A stretch of DNA of 13,355 nucleotides from positions 1 to 13,355 of the forward strand of contig DASYAN010000475.1 in the NCBI GenBank assembly GCA_036501345.1. Direction: 5' to 3'. The notes beneath the pieces were generated by a model. The model made no database searches, was not told the origin of the DNA, and saw only the letters and a program-made list of their open reading frames with translations. The DNA is from DASYAN01 sp036501345. Its GTDB lineage: Bacteria; Chloroflexota; Ktedonobacteria; Ktedonobacterales; Ktedonobacteraceae. Positions 7,138-13,355 of the stretch are shown piece by piece (the first letter of the stretch is position 1; each line of letters begins with the position of its first letter). The position numbers were made by a program, and so were the translations under genes.

Positions 7138-8019
7138 CTATTCTTGCCCCTTTGTTGCTTCATCCGCCTGTTCATGTGCGTGATATGAACTACGGACAAA
7201 CGGTCCCGCTTCGACATGCTTGAATCCTAGCTTTTTCCCTTCGGCCTTCAGCACAGCATACTCTTCTAACGGGACATAACGCTGTATTGGAAGATGTTGG
7301 AAAGATGGACGGAGGTACTGGCCAATGGTAAGAATATCTACATCATGTTCGCGCAAATCGTGCATGACCTCCAGGATTTCATCCCGTGTTTCTCCCAGAC
7401 CCAGCATAAAACCAGATTTGGTAGGTGCTACGGGATTCATTTCCTTGGCCCATTTCAAGACCTGCAACGAACGCTGAAAGATCGCTTGCGGACGAACCTG
7501 TTTGTAGAGCCTAGGAATTGTCTCCACGTTATGATTGAACACATTGGGTTTTGCATCAATCACCACGCGTAAAGCCTCATAAACACCTTTGAAGTCGGGG
7601 GTCAGTACTTCAATTTTACACTCAGGATTCAATCGGCGAATCCAACGAATCGTGGACGCAAAAACGGCTGCTCCACCATCCTTCAATTCATCACGGTTGA
7701 CAGAGGTCACAACCGTATGACGCAATCCCATTTCTTGCACAGCTTCAGCAACACGTTTTGGTTCCTCCCAATCCAATCCCAACGGACGTCCCGTTTCGAC
7801 AGCACAGAAGCCACAACTTCGTGTGCACACACGCCCCAGGATCATAAAGGTTGCCGTTTTATGCCCCCAACATTCACCAATATTGGGACACCGAGCCTCT
7901 TCACAAACCGTATGGAGACCCTGACCGCGCATTAATTGCTTTAGTTGCTGGTAATTCTCTCCTTTTGGAGCACGAACCCTCAACCACTCAGGACGTCGTT
8001 CTGGGATAATCGTCGTCAT
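7138..8019 (-). CDS. lipA: Lipoyl synthase
   Basis: LipA is a radical SAM enzyme that inserts two sulfurs into protein-bound octanoyl groups, making the lipoyl cofactor. Both iron-sulfur sites are visible: the auxiliary cluster CEEARCPNIGEC (Cys39, Cys44, Cys50; CX4CX5C) and the radical SAM cluster CTRSCGFC (Cys65, Cys69, Cys72; CX3CX2C). The C-terminal RSSYHA (276-281) carries the conserved serine that ligates the auxiliary cluster. At 293 residues it is full length. The start is ATG at 8019 with AAGGAA just upstream. It begins 15 bases after the stop of the E2 gene, whose lipoyl domain is its expected substrate, so the two form a functional operon. No lipB or lipM octanoyl transferase is in the window. 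Confidence 0.97.
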   Translation of the reverse strand: MTTIIPERRPEWLRVRAPKGENYQQLKQLMRGQGLHTVCEEARCPNIGECWGHKTATFMILGRVCTRSCGFCAVETGRPLGLDWEEPKRVAEAVQEMGLRHTVVTSVNRDELKDGGAAVFASTIRWIRRLNPECKIEVLTPDFKGVYEALRVVIDAKPNVFNHNVETIPRLYKQVRPQAIFQRSLQVLKWAKEMNPVAPTKSGFMLGLGETRDEILEVMHDLREHDVDILTIGQYLRPSFQHLPIQRYVPLEEYAVLKAEGKKLGFKHVEAGPFVRSSYHAHEQADEATKGQE

Positions 8020-8034
8020 AACAAATTCCTTGCA

Positions 8035-9393
8035 CTAATAGACATCTATTTCTCGACCATAACTTTGCAGTTTGGTGCGCACCGCCTGCAAGAAACCTGC
8101 TGCTCCAGCTCCATCCATGATACGATGATCGAAGGAGAGACACAGGTACATCATGGAACGTACCGCGATGGCATCATCTTCAATCACAACAGGTCGTTTC
8201 ACCACAGCATCCATGCTTAAAATCGCAGCGTGCGGCTGATTGATAATTGGCGTTGATATAATTGTACCAAATACGCCAGGATTATTCACTACGAATGTGC
8301 TATTCTGCATATCCTGAACAGTCAACTTATTATTGCGTGCTTTATATGCTAGCGTACTGACCTGTTTTGCAAGCCCAGCTAAGGTATACTGATCAGCATC
8401 ATAGACCGTTGGTACCAGCAGACCCGCATCCGAGGATACTGCTATCCCCAGGTGGATACGCTTCTTGATAAGAATCTTGTTATCCGCCGTCCACGTTGAA
8501 TTAATAACCGGAACTTTACGAATTCCTTCGCAGACAGCTTTCATCACAAAAGGTACGTAGCTGATATTGTGACCTTCGCGACGCTTGAACTCTTCTTTAC
8601 TCTTCTCTAACCACTTGGCAATATTGGTCATATCAACCTCTACCACGGTCGTGGCATGTGGTGAGGTACGCTTGCTACGCACCATATGTTCGGCAATCGC
8701 CAACCGCATGCGGCTAGGCAGAATGACCTCTTCATCAAGACCAGCAACTACTGAGGCAATAGGTTCAGGAGCGACAGGGAGGGTTGTTTCCGGTCTTACA
8801 GGAGTATCTACGTGCATCGGAGAAACAGGTTGAGCAGATTGCGTTGTAGCCACTTGACGTTGTGCAATATAGGCAAGAATATCCTCTTTGCGTACACGGC
8901 CATTGATACCAGTGCCTGCAATTGTATTCATATCGATACTATGCTCACGCGCCAGACGCCTTGCTAATGGCGAAACACGATGGCGTTCCTCTTCTTCATC
9001 CCTTCTTGCTTTGCCTACTGTTACGCTGCCATTATTGGTCACATTGGAGCCCACAGGTTGTTCCAGCATAGGCGTTGCGGCCTGCTCAATACTTTTCACG
9101 GGAATTGCACCAGTTCCAAGAGCCTCCGGAGAAGGTGGAGTAGATGAAACGTCCGCACTCTCTTCGATCAATGCAATATCAGTCTCAACAGCAACAGTTT
9201 CATCAGCCTGTACAAGTATTTTCGTCAGACGACCAGCAATAGGAGATGGCAATTCAGCACTGATCTTATCTGTAATAATCTCCGCAATTGCTTCATCTTT
9301 CTCTATATAGTCGCCTTCTTGTTTAATCCAGGCACCGATCGTACCTTCAGCAACCGACTCACCTAAACGAGGCATCTTTACTGGCGTAGGCAT
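8035..9393 (-). CDS. Dihydrolipoamide acyltransferase, E2 of a 2-oxoacid dehydrogenase complex
   Basis: This is the E2 core of a pyruvate- or branched-chain-type dehydrogenase complex. It moves acyl groups from E1 through a lipoyl arm to CoA. Domains in order: one lipoyl domain (about 4-78) with the lipoylated lysine in EIITDKISAELPSP (Lys43), a flexible linker, the E3/E1-binding domain (about 139-177; RVSPLARRLAREHSID, GRVRKEDI), a Pro-rich linker, and the catalytic domain (about 222-452) ending in SFDHRIMDGAGAAGF with active-site His423 and Asp427. I use ATG 9393, seven bases after AAGGGG, rather than the TTG at 9399. The single lipoyl domain and sequence style fit branched-chain or mixed-function E2s; substrate is not decidable here. 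No E1 or E3 gene is adjacent, which is unusual (see the minigene at 9396-9452). Confidence 0.95.
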   Translation of the reverse strand: MPTPVKMPRLGESVAEGTIGAWIKQEGDYIEKDEAIAEIITDKISAELPSPIAGRLTKILVQADETVAVETDIALIEESADVSSTPPSPEALGTGAIPVKSIEQAATPMLEQPVGSNVTNNGSVTVGKARRDEEEERHRVSPLARRLAREHSIDMNTIAGTGINGRVRKEDILAYIAQRQVATTQSAQPVSPMHVDTPVRPETTLPVAPEPIASVVAGLDEEVILPSRMRLAIAEHMVRSKRTSPHATTVVEVDMTNIAKWLEKSKEEFKRREGHNISYVPFVMKAVCEGIRKVPVINSTWTADNKILIKKRIHLGIAVSSDAGLLVPTVYDADQYTLAGLAKQVSTLAYKARNNKLTVQDMQNSTFVVNNPGVFGTIISTPIINQPHAAILSMDAVVKRPVVIEDDAIAVRSMMYLCLSFDHRIMDGAGAAGFLQAVRTKLQSYGREIDVY

Positions 9394-9395
9394 AC

Positions 9396-9452
9396 TCAAC
9401 CCCCTTTTGCTTGACTAATCGTCTCTAAAAAGGTTATTTTCCTTTCACGCAT
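9396..9452 (-). pseudogene. 18-codon minigene resembling the N-terminus of 2-oxoacid dehydrogenase E1-beta
   Basis: ATG at 9452 opens MRERKITFLETISQAKGG and stops at TGA 9396-9398, two bases before the E2 ATG. E1-beta subunits typically begin M(R)xxITFLEAIxxALxEEM, so about 14 residues fit that opening and then break. In most bacteria E1-beta is encoded directly before E2, exactly where this lies. I infer a deletion fossil of E1-beta that keeps its start and the coupling to E2. It could instead be a chance leader peptide. The E2 ribosome site AAAAGGGG lies inside its last codons. Confidence 0.5.
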
Positions 9453-9516
9453 CTTCACCCACAACTCCCTCTGCTTTACATCCAATGTTGAATGACTGAT
9501 CGCTATACCTGTGTTC

Positions 9517-9546
9517 ATGCTAACATGCAAGCAGAAATGGTGTCAA
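9517..9546 (-). promoter_or_regulatory. Promoter of the E2-lipA-hydrolase operon
   Basis: On the minus strand a perfect TTGACA (9541-9546) is 18 bases from TAGCAT (9517-9522), which is preceded by TGT as an extended -10. Transcription would start near 9510, about 58 bases before the minigene ATG and 117 before E2. The -35 box begins two bases beyond the stop of the upstream protease gene. Confidence 0.65.
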
Positions 9547-9548
9547 GT

Positions 9549-11450
9549 TCAGCTACGCAAGCGGATGCGACGCCCAAAGGGCACATGGTAAGGGGCTTTC
9601 TGGCCTGCCATAATCTGTTGGCGTAAGAGCATAATCCGCTGTCGGTAAGCATCTTCTGAATGCATATAACCAATTTTCGGCTTATCACCCATGCTCACAT
9701 GCCACTTACGGAATGCTAAGCCAATTGCTGTCTGATAGAGCGCTTTTACTCGCAGCCACTGTTTGAATCCCTGTTGCCACAATATTTTTCTCTCAATTTT
9801 TGTACGCGCAAAAGAGTTTTGTAGAACCGCATACTCATCAACAGTAACGATTCCGCTAGATACTTCTGGAGCCAGAAATTCGCGAATGACAGCTGCTTCA
9901 TGTGCCAGTGATTTGATTAATACAGAGAGGATCACGACCTGCGCAATAAAAGGGGGAATGTAGTCACTCACTACAGCAACAAGCAATAATGTGGTCACAG
10001 TGGGATTATTCGAGTGCGTAAAAGAAAAGTTTCTGACAAAGGCATTGACAAAATCAAAGCCCGTATGCAAACCTACAGCCAGCAGATACCCTAGGAGCGG
10101 AATAACGATCTGCTGCCAGCGTACCCTGGTATGGCGAATATATCCCAAGGCCGCCCCAAAACATACCGTAAAGGTTGAATGACAAAACCAGCCGAGTACA
10201 ATTCTACCCACAATCAGGCCAAGCAAGTCTCTCGGGTTCACAAAATTGACCACGTTCTCTACCATAGCAAACCCGGCACCAATCAACGCTCCATAGACAA
10301 TCCCATCGGTCACATTATCGAATTGATCACGTAATACAATGAAGAGCAATAGCAAGCCAAGCCCTTTGACTGTCTCTTCTGTTACCCCAGCATCCAATCC
10401 CTGCAGAAAAGAGTGTAAGGCAATATTGGGATATACCCCCCACCAACTCGATATTATGCCATCAATGAACTGTTCAATGAATACTGCTGGAGGAATAGCA
10501 ATAATGGCTCCCCACAAAAATGCTGCTAGCCGTAAAAACCAGGGTTCACGCTTAAAACGATCAATAAAGTTAACCAGCAGGTTGATACTGATTGCCGGAA
10601 TGAGGGGAATCGTCAGCCCAACCAATAAGCCAGATGGTCCACCCTGTACTAATACAGCAAACCCTCCCAGACTATTTAATACAAGCGTGCCGACTGCGCC
10701 GACAATCAAAACGACTAGACCCACCACTACAATAATCCAGCGCATACGCACGCCTAAGCGATGAGGCAAAGCTAACTGCATCGTCACAACCCCTTCCGAT
10801 AGCCTGTCTTCCTCACCATACCACGTTTGCACGGTCAGTTCAGTATCAGACGATACAGATGGAAAAGGTAGAGAGTTAGTACCAGCAACCGAAACCAGAT
10901 CTTGTGAGACAAGCTCCTGGGTACAAGCTCCATTCTGCTCATGACCATTGGTAGCTGCTACATAATCAGACGACAAAGGAAGGAGCGTAACAAACTGATC
11001 CATCGAAGATGATGTATCTCCATCATCGGCCAGTCCAGGCTGTGGAGCCACCAGTTGCACTATGGTATTGCCAAGCTGCAGAAAATCCTGCGGCTGCAAC
11101 GGAAGAGAGCCTCCGCTCGGGACACTGCGCCCATTTACAAGCACAGTATTCTTCTCTGTGAGATTATAAATACACCATCCCTGCTTATTCAATACCAAGC
11201 GGGCATGCTCACGCGAAACTGCCGGATCCATCAAAATAATATCGTTATCTAGCGCTCGACCGATGGTCATCTCACGACGCGAGACTACATACACAAAGCG
11301 CTCTTCTGACAACCAACCTAACTGGTACTCTTCCTGCCCCGTCAGAGTCATTGCAGACGCTTGTGGATTTACACGCTTCTCGCGGCCTGTTCGATGCACA
11401 CGACGTACACCTATGACGCGCAGCACACCATAGTTTTGACTCACATTCAT
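9549..11450 (-). CDS. FHA domain fused to a PrsW-family intramembrane protease
   Basis: Residue numbers use the ATG at 11450 (633 aa). An N-terminal FHA domain (about 54-134) shows GR (64-65), SREHARL (79-85) and NGR (106-108), the phosphothreonine-reading residues. A polar linker (about 140-230) leads to a membrane domain of seven or eight helices beginning near 237. The PrsW/CAAX-protease signature is present: DRFKREPW (297-304), the EExxK motif in TEETVKG (Glu358, Glu359, Lys362), VENVVNF (Glu398, Asn399), FCHSTF (His424) and GLHTGFDF (His462). PrsW enzymes cleave membrane proteins, classically anti-sigma factors. The fusion suggests proteolysis gated by a phosphorylated partner (inference). 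An in-frame ATG at 11507 directly abuts a terminator and has no ribosome site, so I prefer 11450, itself without a clear Shine-Dalgarno. Confidence 0.9.
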   Translation of the reverse strand: MNVSQNYGVLRVIGVRRVHRTGREKRVNPQASAMTLTGQEEYQLGWLSEERFVYVVSRREMTIGRALDNDIILMDPAVSREHARLVLNKQGWCIYNLTEKNTVLVNGRSVPSGGSLPLQPQDFLQLGNTIVQLVAPQPGLADDGDTSSSMDQFVTLLPLSSDYVAATNGHEQNGACTQELVSQDLVSVAGTNSLPFPSVSSDTELTVQTWYGEEDRLSEGVVTMQLALPHRLGVRMRWIIVVVGLVVLIVGAVGTLVLNSLGGFAVLVQGGPSGLLVGLTIPLIPAISINLLVNFIDRFKREPWFLRLAAFLWGAIIAIPPAVFIEQFIDGIISSWWGVYPNIALHSFLQGLDAGVTEETVKGLGLLLLFIVLRDQFDNVTDGIVYGALIGAGFAMVENVVNFVNPRDLLGLIVGRIVLGWFCHSTFTVCFGAALGYIRHTRVRWQQIVIPLLGYLLAVGLHTGFDFVNAFVRNFSFTHSNNPTVTTLLLVAVVSDYIPPFIAQVVILSVLIKSLAHEAAVIREFLAPEVSSGIVTVDEYAVLQNSFARTKIERKILWQQGFKQWLRVKALYQTAIGLAFRKWHVSMGDKPKIGYMHSEDAYRQRIMLLRQQIMAGQKAPYHVPFGRRIRLRS

Positions 11451-11507
11451 AGTAGGAATATAGCATATCTCAGCCTTATTCGTATAGCTTCCACCAACAA
11501 AGCACAT

Positions 11508-11543
11508 AAAAAGACCAGGTCCGTGGAGAAATCGGACCTGGTC
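11508..11543 (-). terminator. Intrinsic terminator or attenuator directly upstream of the FHA-PrsW gene
   Basis: A perfect 11-bp GC-rich stem GACCAGGTCCG (11513-11523) / CGGACCTGGTC (11533-11543) with a nine-base loop is followed on the minus strand by TTTTT (11508-11512). The next bases are ATG (11505-11507) in the protease frame. No minus-strand gene lies upstream within the window, so it must end either a non-coding RNA or the protease leader itself. Confidence 0.75.
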
Positions 11544-11729
11544 GATAGACTAGCCACCAAACCTTTTTAAGTAGTGATTAAAATTGGCTCGAAGAAATCG
11601 CAATAAAAAGAGCTTTTATTATCAAAAACATAAACAGTAAGAGTGGCTATCCTTCTTCCCCACTGTTTCCCTTCCGCTGTTGATAAGGAAGAAGTTCTGC
11701 CTATAGTATGCCCTACGAATGCCTGCCAA
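11544..11729 (-). ncRNA. Candidate leader RNA or small RNA ending at the terminator
   Basis: A possible minus-strand promoter, TTGGCA (11724-11729) with TACTAT (11703-11708), has a short 15-base spacer. A transcript from it to the terminator would be about 190 bases. It contains an 8-bp stem formed by CTTCTTCC (11652-11659) and GGAAGAAG (11687-11694). It has no open frame of note. It is unproven; the terminator is the stronger part of the argument. Confidence 0.3.
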
Positions 11730-12128
11730 CGCAACGACAAGGACAAGACATCTGCTAGACATTTCTCCCCCGACCATCAACAAGGATGGATGCATTCAAA
11801 CGATTCAACGTATTAGCCTAATATAAGTATAAATAGCAGCATTGGCTAATTTTTAACCCCAATTTCAATAGAGACATACGATGCCACTCTTCTCTTCTTT
11901 ACATACCCTCTATCTTTGCAGTTTTCTCAACTGAACTTGAGAGATAGGAAACCGACAAAGCTCGAGACATACCCCCTATCTCTACAGTTTTCTTAACTGA
12001 ACCTGAGAGATAGGAAACCGACAAAGCTCAAGAAGGCCAGCTCAAAACGTTTTGTGCACAAAATGGTTTCATAACAAACCTCTCACTAGAGACATTCCCA
12101 AAAAATGCAAAGAGATAGGACATACATT
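11730..12128. other. Gene-free region with palindromes and the tandem repeat
   Basis: No ORF is convincing here. Besides the 66-bp repeats it holds ATTAGCCTAAT (11811-11821) paired with ATTGGCTAAT about 20 bases downstream, and the overlapping palindromes AAAACGTTTT (12044-12053) and TTTTGTGCACAAAA (12050-12063). It also holds TGCAAAGAGATAGG near 12107-12120, an inverted partial copy of the repeat arm. The region is AT-rich and looks regulatory or RNA-coding. Confidence 0.4.
11901..12032. repeat. Two tandem 66-bp repeats, each able to fold as a hairpin
   Basis: Unit 1 (11901-11966) and unit 2 (11967-12032) match at 60 of 66 bases without gaps. All six differences (unit positions 9, 16, 18, 28, 37, 64) are transitions. 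In unit 2 CCTATCTC (9-16) pairs with GAGATAGG (41-48), and inside it CAGTT (19-23) pairs with AACTG (29-33). In unit 1 positions 9 and 16 become T, which keeps pairing as U-G if read on the plus strand. The other changes fall in loops or outside the stem. Confidence 0.85.
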
Positions 12129-12158
12129 TTGGTACGAAATATTCCCCTCCATTATACT
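12129..12158 (+). promoter_or_regulatory. Secondary promoter candidate for the HTH gene
   Basis: TTGGTA (12129-12134) is 18 bases from TATACT (12153-12158). It is weaker than, and upstream of, the promoter at 12184-12212. Confidence 0.35.
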
Positions 12159-12183
12159 TTTTACCTATGCTTAATCAAAATTC

Positions 12184-12212
12184 TTTACAGATGCCGAAAA
12201 AGGTTATACAAT
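12184..12212 (+). promoter_or_regulatory. Main promoter of the small HTH gene
   Basis: TTTACA (12184-12189) and TACAAT (12207-12212) are each one base from consensus and are separated by 17 bases. The start would be near 12219, giving a leader of about 125 bases before the ATG at 12344. Confidence 0.6.
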
Positions 12213-12228
12213 ATAAACACAATATAAT

Positions 12229-12306
12229 CCTGTAGACTTGCCTACAGGGTTTTCGAATACCGTACCCACTTAGAATAGTGCGCTGATTATTTAATCTTTC
12301 TAAGTG
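12229..12306 (+). promoter_or_regulatory. Structured 5' leader of the HTH gene (two hairpins)
   Basis: Hairpin 1 is CCTGTAG (12229-12235) / CTACAGG (12242-12248) with a six-base loop, followed by GTTTTC, a weak terminator look. Hairpin 2 is CACTTAGAA (12267-12275) / TTCTAAGTG (12298-12306) with a 22-base loop. The ribosome site AAGGGGG near 12329 is outside both. This could be an attenuating or stabilising leader; no riboswitch class is recognised. Confidence 0.45.
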
Positions 12307-12343
12307 CTTCGATGGGTAATTTTGTACCAAGGGGGTTAAGAAC

Positions 12344-12547
12344 ATGAACGATTTATTAACAGTAGCAGAAGTTGCTCAAATCCTGCGTGTCGATGATACG
12401 ACCGTCCGCCGCTGGATCAAACAAGGTGTGCTAGATGCAGTTGTTTTGCCACACATCCACGAACGCCAGGGATACCGGATCAAACGAGAGACGCTCGAAA
12501 AATTGCTCGGGGAGAGCCTACCACAGACCCTCGCTAGTGCCTCATAG
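12344..12547 (+). CDS. Small MerR/excisionase-type helix-turn-helix protein (67 aa)
   Basis: This is a single winged-helix DNA-binding domain of the excisionase/BldC-like HTH_17 type. LLTVAEVAQILRVDDTTVRR (4-23) is the helix-turn-helix, WIKQGVLDAVVLP the following strand, and GYRIKRETLEKLL (43-55) the wing and final helix. There is no second domain, so it would act as a small DNA-binding or architectural factor. The start ATG has AAGGGGG eight bases upstream. It is monocistronic, with its own promoter, a structured leader and a terminator at 12609. No integrase or recombinase is nearby, so a true excisionase role is unlikely from context; a BldC-like regulator fits better. It may recognise the palindromes upstream of its own promoter, but nothing in the sequence proves this. 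Confidence 0.85.
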   Translation: MNDLLTVAEVAQILRVDDTTVRRWIKQGVLDAVVLPHIHERQGYRIKRETLEKLLGESLPQTLASAS

Positions 12548-12608
12548 CGGCATAGCCAGCACAAGTCAAAGGTTGCACAATATACGCAACCAAGCGATGT
12601 ACACAGCA

Positions 12609-12641
12609 AAAAGGCGAATATCTTGTGGGTATTCGCCTTTT
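12609..12641 (+). terminator. Intrinsic terminator of the HTH gene
   Basis: A perfect 12-bp stem AAAAGGCGAATA (12609-12620) / TATTCGCCTTTT (12630-12641) with a nine-base loop ends in TTTTGTTAT. A smaller hairpin GGTTGC (12571-12576) / GCAACC (12586-12591) precedes it. Confidence 0.85.
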
Positions 12642-12721
12642 GTTATACTCATGTCCTCTTTCCTTCTCGACAAGACGTCCTTTCGAGTTTATTATTTACA
12701 AATCCTTTTATGTATACCTCC

Positions 12722-12752
12722 TTGGTTTTGATCTCCACACCCGTGCTATAAT
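12722..12752 (+). promoter_or_regulatory. Promoter of the isochorismate synthase gene
   Basis: A perfect TATAAT (12747-12752) is preceded by TGC, making an extended -10. TTGGTT (12722-12727) lies 19 bases upstream as a weak -35. The transcript would start near 12759, about 78 bases before the ATG. Confidence 0.6.
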
Positions 12753-12836
12753 ACGACGGGCATCGCTCTTGGCTTCTGGCTTGTTCAACATTGCTACAAG
12801 CGAGCCTTACAATAACGATTTGGCGTTGTGAAATAT

Positions 12837-13355
12837 ATGGATATCACTTTTGGTAATACTTCGGTCACAAACAGGACCAGCGGCTTATGGTCAGTTGTTT
12901 GTGACTACATACAATTAGAGAGCACTCTCCAGCAGGCTGCGGCACGTGCTGCTGACCTGGGACATCAGATCCTTGCTAGCTTTACTCAACCCATACCACT
13001 ATGCGATCCTCTGGATATCTTTACTACTTTTCAGTCACTGCACATAGGCGACTGCTTTTTCTGGGCGCGTCCTGCAGAACAGCGAGCACTGATTGGCACA
13101 GGTAGCGCAACAACGATTACCACAACTGGCCCTGGCTGTATAGGTACAACTGCGACAATCTGGCGCGACTTGCAAAAATATGCAGTCAGCGGACAAGCCA
13201 GCCAGACACCACCGACCCATACAAATGGACCCGTCCTCTTCGGCGGTTTTGCATTTGATCCTCTCAGTTCACACACACCGCTCTGGGAAGGCTTCCCCGA
13301 CGGACTGCTCATTCTGCCGCATGTGCTTTTTCATCGCGATGAGACGAACGCCGCG
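12837..13355 (+). CDS. menF: Isochorismate synthase, N-terminal part (runs off the window)
   Basis: Isochorismate synthase converts chorismate to isochorismate, the entry step of menaquinone (or siderophore/salicylate) synthesis. Only the first 173 codons are present and the frame is open at the right edge. The N-terminal domain is recognisable: CFFWARPAEQRALIGTGSA (about 73-91), a GPG turn with a following helix IWRDLQKYA, then GPVLFGGFAFDP (about 131-142) and LWEGFPDGLLILP (about 148-160), the usual conserved blocks before the catalytic chorismate-binding domain. The catalytic residues lie beyond the window. The start is ATG 12837 or the in-frame GTG 12828; neither has a good ribosome site. 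It is the first gene after its promoter, so other men genes are likely downstream. Confidence 0.88.
   Translation, partial: MDITFGNTSVTNRTSGLWSVVCDYIQLESTLQQAAARAADLGHQILASFTQPIPLCDPLDIFTTFQSLHIGDCFFWARPAEQRALIGTGSATTITTTGPGCIGTTATIWRDLQKYAVSGQASQTPPTHTNGPVLFGGFAFDPLSSHTPLWEGFPDGLLILPHVLFHRDETNAA

Noticed and set aside
8888..9310. 140-codon plus-strand ORF opposite the E2 gene
   Set aside because: It lies antisense to the lipoyl and E3-binding domains, with Ser/Ala/Thr-rich composition typical of an antisense shadow and no ribosome site of note.
11901..12032. CRISPR array
   Set aside because: There are only two units and they abut directly with no unique spacers; it is a tandem duplication.
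12625..12831. 68-codon plus-strand ORF between the HTH terminator and menF
   Set aside because: It overlaps the terminator arm and the menF promoter and has no recognisable protein features.

Overview
The window looks like a chromosomal stretch of a free-living Gram-positive-type bacterium of the Chloroflexota, most likely class Ktedonobacteria. This is inferred from remembered resemblance, not from a search. The pointers are the style of the MurJ, FHA-PrsW and Rpn/DUF4351-like proteins, the start of a menaquinone-pathway isochorismate synthase, and frequent GTG/TTG starts behind purine-rich ribosome sites. Almost everything from 1 to 11.5 kb is on the minus strand. Only a broken Rpn-type gene (5.5-6.2 kb), a small HTH gene (12.3 kb) and the start of menF (12.8 kb to the edge) are on the plus strand.

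Layout. (1) 112-1737 minus: murJ, the lipid II flippase, with a consensus promoter. Its coding frame runs about 60 codons upstream of the only canonical start. (2) 1783-2109: a compact hairpin and a 62-residue conserved protein of unknown function with a perfect Shine-Dalgarno and a TTG start. (3) 2299-5288 minus: a two-gene operon of Tat-exported DUF1800 and DUF1501 proteins, closed by a strong intrinsic terminator. (4) 5549-6225 plus: an Rpn-family gene split by a 108-bp element with 18-bp inverted ends. (5) 6341-9546 minus: an operon with a perfect TTGACA -35 box, encoding a 2-oxoacid dehydrogenase E2 acyltransferase, lipoyl synthase LipA and an alpha/beta hydrolase. An 18-codon minigene just ahead of E2 looks like the surviving start of an E1-beta gene. 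(6) 9549-11450 minus: an FHA domain joined to a PrsW-type membrane protease, preceded by an intrinsic terminator that touches an upstream ATG. (7) 11544-12343: about 800 bp without a gene, holding a 66-bp tandem repeat that folds as a hairpin, overlapping palindromes, and the promoter and structured leader of a small MerR/excisionase-type HTH protein. (8) 12837-13355 plus: the N-terminal third of isochorismate synthase, running off the window.

How the genes fit together: LipA makes the lipoyl cofactor carried by E2, so their shared transcript is a coherent metabolic unit. The DUF1800/DUF1501 pair is a recurrent exported pair of unknown substrate. The most distinctive material is between and in front of genes: the E1-beta-like fossil, the murJ start problem, the inverted-repeat insertion in the Rpn gene, and the RNA-like structures between 11.5 and 12.3 kb. 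I saw no CRISPR array, tRNA, rRNA or intact transposase.
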